In this document: piece after piece, positions 42,709 to 51,597 of the stretch
Layout: the number at the start of each line of letters is the position of its first letter
How positions within the stretch are numbered: the stretch's first letter is position 1
Source: Brevibacillus parabrevis
GTDB taxonomy: Bacteria > Bacillota > Bacilli > Brevibacillales > Brevibacillaceae
Assembly: GCF_003710905.1 (NCBI RefSeq)
Contig: NZ_RHHV01000029.1
Coordinates: 1 to 63,959 of the forward strand
DNA: 63,959 nucleotides
Direction of reading: 5' to 3'
Translations under genes and position numbers: made by a program
Notes under the pieces: generated by a model
The model's database searches: none
Told to the model about the DNA's origin: nothing
The model's input: the letters and a program-made list of their open reading frames with translations, nothing else

Positions 42709-43245
42709 CTAATCCAATTTTTGAACTTGTGTAAAGTCTAGCTCCACCGGTGTTTCGCGACCGAAGATGTCCACCAATACGCGAACCTTCTGTCTGTCCG
42801 GGTAAATCTCGATAATCTCCCCGGTGCGATTAGAAAATGGACCATCTGTGACGCGCACCATATCGCGGAGAGCAAAATCGACTCTGATCTTGGGAATTTC
42901 GATCCCCATTTGCTTGAGAATCGTATCGGCCTCTTCAGGACGCAGCGCTGTCGGCTTGGAGCCAGCGCCCGTGGATCCGACAAAGCCGGTAACCCCAGGA
43001 GTGTTTCGCACGACATACCAAGAGTCGTCCGTCATCACCATTTCAACAAGGACGTATCCAGGAAAAACCTTTTTCGTGACGGTGCGCTTTTTGCCATCCT
43101 TAGTCTCCACTTCTTCCTCAGTGGGAACGAGAACGCGAAAGATCTTATCTTCCATGCCCATCGACTCGACGCGCTTCTCCAGGTTCGTCTTAACCTTGTT
43201 TTCGTAACCTGAGTACGTATGAACGACATACCATGCTTTTTCCAT
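42709..43245 (-). CDS. nusG: transcription termination/antitermination factor NusG
   Basis: 178 aa from the ATG at 43245 (MEKAWYVVHTYSGYENKVKT), matching B. subtilis NusG; a GTG two codons earlier is also possible, and the ribosome site (CCTGGTGG) is close and weak. NGN domain followed by a KOW domain (GPFSNRTGEIIEIYPDRQKVRVLVD). Binds RNA polymerase and promotes pausing in Bacillus. Confidence 0.98.
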   Translation of the reverse strand: MEKAWYVVHTYSGYENKVKTNLEKRVESMGMEDKIFRVLVPTEEEVETKDGKKRTVTKKVFPGYVLVEMVMTDDSWYVVRNTPGVTGFVGSTGAGSKPTALRPEEADTILKQMGIEIPKIRVDFALRDMVRVTDGPFSNRTGEIIEIYPDRQKVRVLVDIFGRETPVELDFTQVQKLD

Positions 43246-43290
43246 ATCCACCAGGACGTTAACCGTCCGTCCCTCCTAAGACTTGCAAAA

Positions 43291-43539
43291 TTACTTTCCT
43301 AGAATCAAATCGATCAAGCGCGAGATTCCCAAATCAACGACGAAGAAGAATATTGCCAGAAGCACAACCGTAATGAGAACAACCAGCGTATACGTGGTCA
43401 ATTCCTTGCGGTTCGGCCAACGGACTTTCTTTAGTTCGGACATTACGTCGCCAAAGAAATCACCGGTACGGCGAAAACTGGCTCCGATTCGTGCTAAAAA
43501 ACCCACTTTGCCACCCCCTGACTTCGTCGCATCAACCAT
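43291..43539 (-). CDS. secE: preprotein translocase subunit SecE
   Basis: 82 aa with one C-terminal membrane segment preceded by the conserved amphipathic stretch MSELKKVRWPNRKELTTYT. Its ATG overlaps the rpmG stop (TAATG). The N terminus is about 20 residues longer than B. subtilis SecE; a GTG at residue 12 after GGGGGTGG is an alternative start that would give the shorter form. Confidence 0.95.
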   Translation of the reverse strand: MVDATKSGGGKVGFLARIGASFRRTGDFFGDVMSELKKVRWPNRKELTTYTLVVLITVVLLAIFFFVVDLGISRLIDLILGK

Positions 43540-43688
43540 TACTTCGTCTCGCGATGAAGGGTTTGCTTCTTGTCACGGGAGCAATACTTTTTCAGCTCAA
43601 CACGTTCAGTAGTGGTTCGCTTGTTTTTTGTGGAGATATAGTTACGCTCGCCACACTCGGTGCACGCCAACGTGATGTTTACTCGCAT
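43539..43688 (-). CDS. rpmG: 50S ribosomal protein L33 (bL33)
   Basis: 49 aa, read directly: it opens MRVNITLACTECGERNYIST and closes KKQTLHRETK. Has C9, C12 and C36 but Asp at 39, so the four-Cys zinc ribbon is incomplete, as in several Bacillus L33 proteins. TGGAGGTGG precedes the ATG. First gene of rpmG-secE-nusG. Confidence 0.96.
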   Translation of the reverse strand: MRVNITLACTECGERNYISTKNKRTTTERVELKKYCSRDKKQTLHRETK

Positions 43689-43838
43689 TTATTGCCACCT
43701 CCATCTCATTTCAAACCTGCTATTCGTTAAATGTACTCAATGACAAATAGTACGGGAAAACCGCTACTTTTTCCTGACCATTTCATTCATCAAAGTAACC
43801 ATAGAACAGAGAGATAAGAGTCTATGGCTACCTAAATA

Positions 43839-43867
43839 AATTTATCATACCGAAATACCCATGTCAA
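43839..43867 (-). promoter_or_regulatory. sigma-A promoter of rpmG-secE-nusG
   Basis: A perfect TTGACA (43862-43867) is followed after 17 bp by TAAATT (43839-43844); ATAAAT one base closer is an alternative -10. The leader before rpmG is about 140 nt; I see no strong structure in it. Confidence 0.6.
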
Positions 43868-43954
43868 ACAAAATGACTTGACAAAAAGAAGGGCTTTTGC
43901 TTCCATATTCACCCGAAGTCTCGTTATGTACAAAGCTTTTTGGCCCCAATGACG

Positions 43955-43997
43955 CGAAAAAACAAAAAGAGATTCCCTGTTTTACAGATGAATCTCT
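43955..43997 (-). terminator. terminator after sigH
   Basis: AGAGATTC / GAATCTCT stem with inner CTGT / ACAG pairs (43968-43997) and TTTTTGTTTTTT after it. The stem includes the last codons of sigH. Confidence 0.92.
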
Positions 43998-44632
43998 CTG
44001 CCTTCCAGATAGCGCTCCAGCTTGCGCTTGACGCGTTGCAACGCATTATCGATAGATTTGACATGGCGCTTTAGCTCAACGGCAATTTGCTGATAGGATC
44101 GTCCATCCAAATAGAGCATCAGCACCTGCCGCTCCAAATCACTTAAAATTTCACTCATTTTCCCTTCGATGTCATCAAACTCTTCGCGATTGATGAACAG
44201 CTCTTCGGGATCGGTTACTTTGGTTCCGGAAATCACATCAAGCAGCGTACGGTCAGAATCCTCGTCGTAAATAGGCTTGTCCAGCGAAACGTACGAATTG
44301 AGCGGAATGTGCTTCTGCCTGGTCGCCGTTTTGATCGCCGTGATGATTTGACGGGTAATGCAAAGCTCGGCAAATGCCTTGAACGACGTGAGCTTGTCGC
44401 CTCTGAAGTCGCGAATGGACTTGTACAGACCAATCATGCCTTCTTGTACAATGTCTTCGCGGTCAGCCCCAATAAGAAAATAGGATCTCGCTTTGGCACG
44501 CACAAAGTTCTTGTATTTGTTGATCAAATACTCCAGAGCTTCGGCATCATTATCGCGAACCAGGTCGACTACTTCTTCGTCGGTCATTAGTTCATATTGG
44601 GCATGTTTTAACTCCTTGAGGTCAACGCTCAC
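43982..44632 (-). CDS. sigH: RNA polymerase sigma-H factor
   Basis: 216 aa from the GTG at 44632, which has GGAGG 8 nt upstream; the longer frame to 44650 contains that site. Sigma-70 family, region 2 with NFVRAKARSYFLIGADREDIVQEG and region 4 with DGRSYQQIAVELKRHVKSIDNALQR. Directs early sporulation and competence genes after the transition to stationary phase; in B. subtilis it is itself repressed by AbrB. Ends at a strong terminator. Confidence 0.97.
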   Translation of the reverse strand: MSVDLKELKHAQYELMTDEEVVDLVRDNDAEALEYLINKYKNFVRAKARSYFLIGADREDIVQEGMIGLYKSIRDFRGDKLTSFKAFAELCITRQIITAIKTATRQKHIPLNSYVSLDKPIYDEDSDRTLLDVISGTKVTDPEELFINREEFDDIEGKMSEILSDLERQVLMLYLDGRSYQQIAVELKRHVKSIDNALQRVKRKLERYLEGREIHL

Positions 44633-44673
44633 AAATGATCCCTCCGCCAACCGGTTTCTCCATAGATGACGCT

Positions 44674-44703
44674 ATTATACATGATGCCATAAAAAAGCGT
44701 CAA
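44674..44703 (-). promoter_or_regulatory. sigma-A promoter of sigH
   Basis: TTGACG (44698-44703), 18-bp spacer, perfect TATAAT (44674-44679) between yacP and sigH. Lets sigH be expressed independently of the cysS operon upstream. Confidence 0.75.
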
Positions 44704-44714
44704 CCGAATCCAAG

Positions 44715-45239
44715 TTATTCCCTTCTCCATTTTTCGAATATTTTCGCTATTTCGTCATTCAGCACAACCCGTTTGGAGAAGCGTTCTTCATGCGTTTTTT
44801 GAACCTGTTGCTTGATTTCCTTGCCTGCGTTTTCCATGTCCAGCAATAACTCCCTCGCGGATTTGCGCAAGGCTCCCTGTCCAAAAATAACACGTTGGGA
44901 TGTGTAGTCAGAAGTCGCTACATAAATTTGTCGATTTTTTTGGTTAAATTCGGAGACAAGCTGTTCAATTTTCTCGTCAGCCGTCTCCTTTTTCTTCGTG
45001 AAATAAATTTCAACCAGAAAGTCTTCCATCTGCCGACCGATACCCGGGACGTTGTACGCGTCGAACACGATAATCACTTTTGTCCCGGTATAGCTTTGGT
45101 ACTCTGCCATTTGGGAGATTAACAGATCGCGCGCCTCAGCCATCCGTTCCTGATCCTTCAAAACGCGCAGCTCTGGCCAGGCACCGATGATATTGTAGCC
45201 GTCTACGATCAACAGCTGCTTGGCTTTTCTTTTTGCCAT
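44715..45239 (-). CDS. rae1: NYN-domain ribonuclease YacP (Rae1)
   Basis: 174 aa. NYN/PIN-like nuclease fold with acidic residues in LIVDGYNIIGAW, IIVFDAYNVPG and VATSDYTSQRVIFGQGA. In B. subtilis the same-position protein (YacP, renamed Rae1) cuts mRNA in the ribosomal A site in a translation-dependent way. The start lies 1 bp after the rlmB stop. Long charged C-terminal helix. Confidence 0.92.
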   Translation of the reverse strand: MAKRKAKQLLIVDGYNIIGAWPELRVLKDQERMAEARDLLISQMAEYQSYTGTKVIIVFDAYNVPGIGRQMEDFLVEIYFTKKKETADEKIEQLVSEFNQKNRQIYVATSDYTSQRVIFGQGALRKSARELLLDMENAGKEIKQQVQKTHEERFSKRVVLNDEIAKIFEKWRRE

Positions 45240-45240
45240 T

Positions 45241-45996
45241 TTACTTCACCCGCGTCGGAAGTGGACTCCTGGAGCGATATACTTCATACATCAACAAAGC
45301 AGCAGCTACAGAAGCGTTCAGAGAGGTCACATTTCCCGCCATCGGAAGGCTGTAAAGGAAATCACAGTTTTCCCGTACGAGGCGACTCATCCCTTTTCCT
45401 TCGCTGCCGATGACGATTGCGAGCGGCATCGTGTAATCGCCCTGGCGGAAGTCCTGCTTGGCACTCGCGTCTGTTCCTGCAATCCAGACTCCCCGTTCTT
45501 TCAATTCCTCCATCGTGCGCACGAGATTGGTGACGCGCGCAACCGGCACGTAATTGATTGCTCCGGCAGAAGCTTTTGCCACTGTTGCGGTCAGGCTGAC
45601 CGATCTGCGCTTCGGAATGACTACTCCATGCGCTCCCACAGCATCCGCCGTACGCATGATCGAGCCGAGGTTATGCGGGTCCTCCAGCTCGTCCAGCAGC
45701 AAAATAAACGGCTGCTCGCCTTTTTCCTCTGCCCGTTTCAAAATATCGTCCACTTCCACATAATCATAAGCAGCTACCGATGCCACAACTCCCTGGTGGT
45801 TGTCCGTCGATACGAGCTGATCCAGCTTTTTGCGGTTGGCTGTCGTCACGATGACCCCGTTCTCTTTTGCCAAAGCAAAAACGGGTGCCATCAGATTTTT
45901 GTTGGTCCCTTCCGCAACCCAGATTTTATTGATAGTGCGCCCGGACCGCAGCGCTTCAATGACGGGGTTTTTCCCCAAAATCCACTCTTCACTCAT
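45241..45996 (-). CDS. rlmB: 23S rRNA 2'-O-methyltransferase, RlmB/TrmH family
   Basis: 251 aa. SPOUT methyltransferase: an N-terminal substrate-binding domain (about 1-75) and the knotted domain with motif 1 LDELEDPHNLGSIMRTADAVG, motif 2 IVIGSEGKGMSRLV and motif 3 SLNASVAAALLMYE. E. coli RlmB modifies G2251 of 23S rRNA; B. subtilis YacO/RlmB sits at the same place. 3 bp after mrnC. Confidence 0.95.
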   Translation of the reverse strand: MSEEWILGKNPVIEALRSGRTINKIWVAEGTNKNLMAPVFALAKENGVIVTTANRKKLDQLVSTDNHQGVVASVAAYDYVEVDDILKRAEEKGEQPFILLLDELEDPHNLGSIMRTADAVGAHGVVIPKRRSVSLTATVAKASAGAINYVPVARVTNLVRTMEELKERGVWIAGTDASAKQDFRQGDYTMPLAIVIGSEGKGMSRLVRENCDFLYSLPMAGNVTSLNASVAAALLMYEVYRSRSPLPTRVK

Positions 45997-45999
45997 GCC

Positions 46000-46401
46000 T
46001 TACTCTCCTTCCACAATAGCAAACGCCTGTTGCACAATTTCTGCGATCCGCTCTTCTTTTCCGCACAAATACAAGTAGCCAATCAGCGCTTCAAAGGCCG
46101 TGGCATGCCGATAGTCGATAATGTCGGCATTTTTGGCGGTAGAACCAGACTTCGCATTCCGTCCCCGCTTCACCACATTCAACTCATCCTCCGGCAATGT
46201 CGGCATCAGCGTAAGCAGCACATTGGCCTGTGCCTTGGCTGACACGTAACGATTGGCCGCCTTGTGGAGCTGGTTAGGTTTAACCAGCCCCTTGGCGATC
46301 AGATGGTACCGCACGCAATGCGCATAGGTAGCATCGCCCAGAAAGGCGAGCACGAGTGGATTTGTCAGGTTGGGATCTCGGGTCAATTCTTCTTTTTGCA
46401 T
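46000..46401 (-). CDS. mrnC: Mini-ribonuclease III
   Basis: 133 aa. A single RNase III catalytic domain with no dsRNA-binding domain: FLGDATYAHCVR (catalytic Asp23) and ATAFEALIGYLYL (Glu). Processes the stem formed by the ends of the 23S precursor; one strand of such a stem lies at the right edge of this window. 17 bp downstream of cysS. Confidence 0.95.
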   Translation of the reverse strand: MQKEELTRDPNLTNPLVLAFLGDATYAHCVRYHLIAKGLVKPNQLHKAANRYVSAKAQANVLLTLMPTLPEDELNVVKRGRNAKSGSTAKNADIIDYRHATAFEALIGYLYLCGKEERIAEIVQQAFAIVEGE

Positions 46402-46418
46402 CTTGTTTCTTCGGCCCC

Positions 46419-47825
46419 TTATTTTCGGCGCCAGCGAACACCTTGTGGCGTGTCCTCAAGCACGATTCCTTTTGCCGCGAGCAAATCGCGAATTTCGTCA
46501 GAACGGGCAAAGTTTTTCGCTTTGCGCGCCTCTGTGCGCTCTGCGATCAATGCGTCAATCTCGCTGTCCAACAGCTCTTGCTCTTCTGCAACGATCAGCC
46601 CAAGAACCTCTGTCAACTCCACGATCAGCTCCATGTAAGCGCGCACCTCGGCCGCCCCTACATTTTGATGGCGCAAGTACAGGTTCGCTTCCTTCACCAC
46701 ATCGAAAATGACAGTGATCGCGTTCGCTGTATTGATGTCGTCGTCCATTTCGGCGATGAACCGATCCCGCAATTCCGAAATGATACGCGCCTGCTCCCCG
46801 GATTGTCCGTTCGGCTCTTCTTCCCTTGCCGTATCCAGACGGTGGGAGAGGTTTGTATACGCTGTTTTGATGCGATCAAGGCCGTTCGCCGCTTGTTCAA
46901 GCAATTCGTAGCTGAAATTGATCGGGTTGCGGTAGTGCCCCTGGAGCATGAAAAAGCGGATCAGCTGGCCTCCGAACTTCCCTACCAGATCGCGGGCAAG
47001 CAAAAAATTGCCGAGGGATTTGGACATTTTTTCGTTGTCGATGTTGAGCATCCCGTTGTGCAGCCAGTAGCGGGCAAACACTTTTCCGGTAAAGCATTCG
47101 GATTGGGCAATCTCATTTTCATGGTGCGGGAACACAAGATCGGTTCCACCCGCGTGGATGTCAATTTCCTCGCCCAAGAACTTCAGCGCCATAGCCGAGC
47201 ATTCGATGTGCCAGCCTGGTCTGCCGTCTCCCCACGGGCTGCTCCACGTAACTTCTCCTGGCTTGGCAGCTTTCCAGAGCACGAAGTCGAGCGGATGTTC
47301 CTTTTTCTCGTTGATCTCGACGCGAGCGCCTGCCTGCAAATCGTCCAGCGGCTGGTGAGAAAGTTTTCCGTATTCCTGAAAACGTCCGGTGCGGAAGTAC
47401 ACGTCTCCCTCACTCTCGTACGCATAGCCTTTTTCGATCAGCCCTTCGACAAACGAAATGATTTCCGGGATCGTTTGCATCACGCGCGGCTGAATGTCAG
47501 GCGGCAGAACATTCAATGTGCCGAGGTCTTGGTTGTATCCATCTGTGTAACGGTCAGCCACTTCCTTGACGGTCGTTCCTTCCTCGTTCGCCACCCGAAT
47601 CAGCTTGTCGTCCACATCCGTGATATTTTGTACAAAAGTCACTTCATAACCGCGATACTTCAAATAACGGCGAAGCGTGTCGAAAACAATAGCCGGACGA
47701 GCATTTCCGATGTGAATGTAATTGTACACGGTCGGGCCGCACACGTACATTTTCACCTTGCCCGGCTCCAAAGGAACGAACGGTTCCTTTCGGCGTGTCA
47801 TTGTGTTAGTCAGCTGAATGCCCAT
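46419..47825 (-). CDS. cysS: cysteinyl-tRNA synthetase
   Basis: 468 aa. Class I synthetase: HIGN in place of HIGH (38-41), zinc Cys29 and the distal C-x-H-x-E cluster (ECSAMAL / GGTDLVFPHHENEIAQSE), KMSKS loop (NEKMSKSLGN). The 3' end of cysE overlaps its start by 20 bp; GGGAGGAT lies 10 nt before the ATG. Controlled with cysE by the T-box at 48521-48815. Confidence 0.98.
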   Translation of the reverse strand: MGIQLTNTMTRRKEPFVPLEPGKVKMYVCGPTVYNYIHIGNARPAIVFDTLRRYLKYRGYEVTFVQNITDVDDKLIRVANEEGTTVKEVADRYTDGYNQDLGTLNVLPPDIQPRVMQTIPEIISFVEGLIEKGYAYESEGDVYFRTGRFQEYGKLSHQPLDDLQAGARVEINEKKEHPLDFVLWKAAKPGEVTWSSPWGDGRPGWHIECSAMALKFLGEEIDIHAGGTDLVFPHHENEIAQSECFTGKVFARYWLHNGMLNIDNEKMSKSLGNFLLARDLVGKFGGQLIRFFMLQGHYRNPINFSYELLEQAANGLDRIKTAYTNLSHRLDTAREEEPNGQSGEQARIISELRDRFIAEMDDDINTANAITVIFDVVKEANLYLRHQNVGAAEVRAYMELIVELTEVLGLIVAEEQELLDSEIDALIAERTEARKAKNFARSDEIRDLLAAKGIVLEDTPQGVRWRRK

Positions 47826-48471
47826 GGTTCTTTTTATCCTCCCTCAAAAGATCCAATTCTTTGCGCAAATGATCAATTTCCTTTTGCATGAGACGAATCG
47901 TGTCTGCAACCGGGTCAGGCATGTTGACGTGGTCCAGATCGTGTTTGACGCGTTTGCCATCCTGAATGACGATGCGCGCCTTGATTCCTACTACGGTCGA
48001 ATTGGGCGGCACTTCCTGCAAAACGACTGCGCCAGCCCCTATCTTTGAATTATCGCCAATTTTGAAAGACCCCAAAACTTTTGCACCCGTCGCGATAATC
48101 ACATCGTTGCCGATGGTGGGATGGCGCTTGCCTTTTTCCTTGCCGGTTCCTCCGAGCGTGACACCTTGGTAGATCGTAACATTGTCGCCGATTTCGCATG
48201 TTTCCCCGATGACCACGCCCATACCGTGATCGATAAACAATCCGCGGCCAATGCGTGCGCCTGGGTGAATTTCGATCCCTGTGAAAAAGCGAGCGACCTG
48301 CGAAACAATCCGCGCGAGTGTACACCACTCGGCCTTCCAGAGCTTGTGAGCAATCCGGTGCCCCCAAATGGCGTGCAAACCTGAATAGGTCATGACAACT
48401 TCCAATGCACTGCGTGCTGCCGGGTCTCTTTCAAATACAGCCTGAATGTCATCTTTCATCTGTGCGAACAT
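47806..48471 (-). CDS. cysE: serine O-acetyltransferase CysE
   Basis: 221 aa from the ATG at 48471 (MFAQMKDDIQAVFERDPAAR); GGAGGTG lies 10 nt upstream and the frame upstream of it runs into the T-box terminator. N-terminal helical domain, then left-handed beta-helix hexapeptide repeats (GARIGRGLFIDHGMGVVIGE, then GDNVTIYQGVTLGGTGK) with the catalytic His in IDHG. Makes O-acetylserine for cysteine synthesis, so one T-box governs both making cysteine and charging its tRNA. Confidence 0.97.
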   Translation of the reverse strand: MFAQMKDDIQAVFERDPAARSALEVVMTYSGLHAIWGHRIAHKLWKAEWCTLARIVSQVARFFTGIEIHPGARIGRGLFIDHGMGVVIGETCEIGDNVTIYQGVTLGGTGKEKGKRHPTIGNDVIIATGAKVLGSFKIGDNSKIGAGAVVLQEVPPNSTVVGIKARIVIQDGKRVKHDLDHVNMPDPVADTIRLMQKEIDHLRKELDLLREDKKNHGHSAD

Positions 48472-48520
48472 AGTTGGGTGGCACCTCCTGCCTGGATTTT
48501 CTGCTAGATCTAAGGTCGGA

Positions 48521-48815
48521 AAAATAAAAAACGCCCCTACCCCTTCATCAACACGAAGGGACAGAGACGGGTTATACCGCGGTTCCACTCTGCTTAGATC
48601 GCTGTGGCCTCTGGCTAAAAACGGCCAGACAAACGATCTCGCTCTACATCCCGATAACGGCGGGAACCGATGTCACCTACTGGTGTCGTCCGAAGAGTCC
48701 GACATGTTCAGCTCACTGCTCACAGGCGCATTTCCGAACAGGGCACGCTGGATGGTTCTCACCCCACCATCCTCTCTGTAAACGTGTAACCTGACGTACT
48801 TCTCCTGATCGTCGC
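48521..48815 (-). promoter_or_regulatory. T-box leader (tRNA-Cys) of cysE-cysS
   Basis: The minus strand carries the canonical T-box AGAGTGGAACCGCGG (48577-48591), preceded by a stem I region (from about 48815) with a likely specifier TGC at 48728-48730 (context GGAAATGCGCC), and followed by a terminator stem whose arms are 48532-48546 and 48555-48569 with TTTTTTATTTTT after it. Uncharged tRNA-Cys should switch the leader to the antiterminator. A TGATATAAA extended -10 is visible around 48824-48832. Fills the 375-bp spacer between gltX and cysE. Confidence 0.93.
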
Positions 48816-48846
48816 ATTCGTTTTATATCATGTGCCTTGTTACAGG

Positions 48847-50313
48847 CTATTTTCCGTTTTCAATCACACGCTGCGCGCGCGCCAATACTTTGTCACGTCC
48901 GAGCAGGAATAAAGTCTCAGCCAAATCGCGGCCATGCGCCTGACCTGTTGTGCCAACGCGTACAGGCATGAACAGCGCCTTTCCTTTGTGGCCTGTTTCC
49001 TTTTGCACTTCCTTCAACGCCGCTTTGATGACATCCACATTATATGCATCTTGGGCTGACAGGTGTTTCACAAAAGAAGCGAGGACTTCCGGAAGCTGCG
49101 GTTCTTTCAGCACCATTGTCGCTTCTTCATCGTACACCACTTCGTCCAGGAAGAAAAGAGCAGCCAGCGGAACGATTTGTGCACAGTAGGACATTTGCTC
49201 CTGGTACAGGGCGACAATGCTGCGTACCCATTCCCGTTTGGCGTCAGACAGCGTCTCTTCGATGAAGCCCGCTTTTTGCAGGTGCGGCACGCACATATCT
49301 GTAATCAGATCGAGCGGTTGACGCTTCAGGTAGTAGTTGTTCATCCAGTTCATCTTGGTTGCGTCGAATACAGCCGGCGACTTGCTCACGCGCTCCATGG
49401 AGAACAGCTTGACCAAATCATCGATGAGGAAAATTTCCTCTTCGCCGCCTGGCGACCAGCCCAACAGGACGAGGAAGTTCACAATCGCCTCCGGCAAGAA
49501 GCCGAGATCGCGATATTGCTCGATGAACTGCAAAATGCTCTCATCACGCTTGGACATCTTCTTGCCGTCCTGATTGAGAATCAGCGCCAAGTGAGCAAAG
49601 TCAGGAGCTTCCCAACCGAAAGCTTCGTAGATCATCAGTTGTCGAGGCGTGTTGGACAAATGCTCTTCGCCGCGAATGACGTGGCTGATTTTCATCAGGT
49701 AGTCGTCGATTACGACAGCGAAGTTATAGGTAGGGATTCCGTCAGGACGACAGATGACGAAGTCTCCCATTTCGTTCGAGTTGAATATCACCTGTCCGCG
49801 GATCAGGTCGTTTACTACGTATTCGCGGTTGTCCGGCACAAGGAAATGAATGGACGGCACGCGGCCTTCCGCTTCATACTGCGCGCGCTGTTCTTCCGTC
49901 ACATGGCGATGCTTCTCCAAAATCCGCGGAGTCTCCCCGCGCGCCAGTTGCTCTTCGCGCTCTGCATCCAGCTCTTCCTTCGTCGCGTAACAGTAGTAAG
50001 CCTTGCCTTCCGCAAGCAGTTGATCGATATATTGGCGGTAAATATCCAATCTCTCGGTTTGGCGGTACGGGCCATAAGGGCCGCCCACATCCGTGCCTTC
50101 TTCCCATTCGACTCCGAGCCACTTCAAGTTTTTCATTTGCTCTTCATCGGCATTTTCTTTATTGCGCGTTTGGTCTGTATCCTCGATCCGGACAATAAAC
50201 GAACCGCCGTGATGTTTGGCAAACAGATAGTTAAAAAGCGCTGTGCGCGCACCGCCGATGTGCAAATGCCCCGTAGGACTCGGCGCATAACGCGTGCGGA
50301 TTTCTTTCGCCAT
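48847..50313 (-). CDS. gltX: glutamyl-tRNA synthetase
   Basis: 488 aa from the ATG at 50313 (MAKEIRTRYAPSPTGHLHIGG). Class I: HIGG signature (18-21), KMSKR loop (GKKMSKRDES). Bacillota usually use a non-discriminating form that also charges tRNA-Gln for the GatCAB route; expected but not shown here. AAGGATGG precedes the start; an ATG four codons upstream lies in that site. Confidence 0.98.
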   Translation of the reverse strand: MAKEIRTRYAPSPTGHLHIGGARTALFNYLFAKHHGGSFIVRIEDTDQTRNKENADEEQMKNLKWLGVEWEEGTDVGGPYGPYRQTERLDIYRQYIDQLLAEGKAYYCYATKEELDAEREEQLARGETPRILEKHRHVTEEQRAQYEAEGRVPSIHFLVPDNREYVVNDLIRGQVIFNSNEMGDFVICRPDGIPTYNFAVVIDDYLMKISHVIRGEEHLSNTPRQLMIYEAFGWEAPDFAHLALILNQDGKKMSKRDESILQFIEQYRDLGFLPEAIVNFLVLLGWSPGGEEEIFLIDDLVKLFSMERVSKSPAVFDATKMNWMNNYYLKRQPLDLITDMCVPHLQKAGFIEETLSDAKREWVRSIVALYQEQMSYCAQIVPLAALFFLDEVVYDEEATMVLKEPQLPEVLASFVKHLSAQDAYNVDVIKAALKEVQKETGHKGKALFMPVRVGTTGQAHGRDLAETLFLLGRDKVLARAQRVIENGK

Positions 50314-50395
50314 TGATAGCACCATCCTTGTGAATGTAAAAGGCTATGATCTTTCATGAATACGTTTCTAAGGCTTTATGTTACACCTTGCCCCT

Positions 50396-50869
50396 TTACT
50401 TGACAAGCAAGCATACAGCCTGGGCCGCGATTCCTTCTCCTCTGCCTGTAAAACCGAGCTTTTCCGATGTTGTCGCCTTCACGTTAACCTGGGAAGCATC
50501 TTCTGCCTCCAGTACACGAGCGATGACTTCGCACATTTGCGGTATGTAAGGTGCCATTTTGGGAGCTTGCGCGATGATAGTCGCATCGACGTTGCCCAGG
50601 CGATAGCCGCGCTCTTTTGCCAGCTTCCACACATGCTCAAGCAACACGACACTGTCCGCTCCTTTGAACGCAGGATCTGTATCAGGGAAATGGCGGCCGA
50701 TATCGCCTTCGCCAATCGCACCGAGAATCGCGTCACTGATCGCGTGAAGCAGCACATCGGCGTCAGAATGGCCGAGCAGCCCCTTTTCGTACGGAATGGT
50801 GATGCCGCCGATAATGCACGGACGGCCTTCTACCAGTTGATGCACGTCAAATCCTTGTCCAATACGCAT
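50396..50869 (-). CDS. ispF: 2-C-methyl-D-erythritol 2,4-cyclodiphosphate synthase
   Basis: 157 aa, standard trimer-forming enzyme of the MEP isoprenoid pathway. Zinc ligands D8 and H10 (GFDVH) and H42 (LGHSDADV); conserved TTSEKLGFTGRGEGI near the end. 3 bp after ispD. Confidence 0.98.
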   Translation of the reverse strand: MRIGQGFDVHQLVEGRPCIIGGITIPYEKGLLGHSDADVLLHAISDAILGAIGEGDIGRHFPDTDPAFKGADSVVLLEHVWKLAKERGYRLGNVDATIIAQAPKMAPYIPQMCEVIARVLEAEDASQVNVKATTSEKLGFTGRGEGIAAQAVCLLVK

Positions 50870-50872
50870 GAA

Positions 50873-51559
50873 TTACTCTCCCCTTCGCTTTCGCATAATC
50901 TCTTCACCCAGCCACAAGTCATCCGGCGTAGTGATCTTGATATTCTCATAGCTTCCCTGCATCACTGAAACCGGATGGCCGAGCCATTCGACCAGCATGG
51001 CATCATCCGTACCGAGCTTGCCCGCCTTTTTGGCTGCCTCATGCGCTTCTTGCAGCAAAGACATACGAAAAGCTTGTGGGGTTTGAACCGCCCACAAGCT
51101 TTCCCGTGCCGGGGTATCTTCCACAAAGCCTGATGCCCCCACCACTTTTATCGTATCTTTGACAGGTACAGCCATGATCGTAGCCTGATCGCGCTGCACC
51201 TGTCTGATCATGTCACTGATCTGCTGCTTGGTAACGAATGGCCTTGCCGCATCGTGAACAAGCACGTAGGTACAGGAGGTTGCCAAGGCAGCCAAACCGT
51301 TTCTGACGCTGTCCTGCCGCTCATTGCCGCCCAAGGCGACCGTTACTGGCAAGTTTTCGGCCTTGAGCAAGGCCAGCACGTCAGCGTAGTCCGGCTCGCT
51401 CACTACCAGTACGATCTGGTCGATGTCCTGATGCGAGGCGAAAAGGCGAACTGTGTGAGCCAAAATCGGTTCTCCGGCAAGCGGCAACCATAGTTTGTTC
51501 CGGTGGCCGCCCATTCTTTTCCCCGAACCGGCAGCAACGATCACGACACCCGTACTCAC
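50873..51559 (-). CDS. ispD: 2-C-methyl-D-erythritol 4-phosphate cytidylyltransferase
   Basis: 228 aa. Transfers CMP to MEP in the isoprenoid pathway. Nucleotide motif VAAGSGKRMGG, then GGNERQDSVRNGL and VHDAARPFV. GTG start at 51559 with GGGAGAG upstream. Followed by ispF, so consecutive-position genes of the pathway (steps 3 and 5) are together. Confidence 0.97.
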   Translation of the reverse strand: MSTGVVIVAAGSGKRMGGHRNKLWLPLAGEPILAHTVRLFASHQDIDQIVLVVSEPDYADVLALLKAENLPVTVALGGNERQDSVRNGLAALATSCTYVLVHDAARPFVTKQQISDMIRQVQRDQATIMAVPVKDTIKVVGASGFVEDTPARESLWAVQTPQAFRMSLLQEAHEAAKKAGKLGTDDAMLVEWLGHPVSVMQGSYENIKITTPDDLWLGEEIMRKRRGE

Positions 51560-51597
51560 TTTTTCATTCTCTCCCGTCTTGTGCTTCTCGTCTCTTC

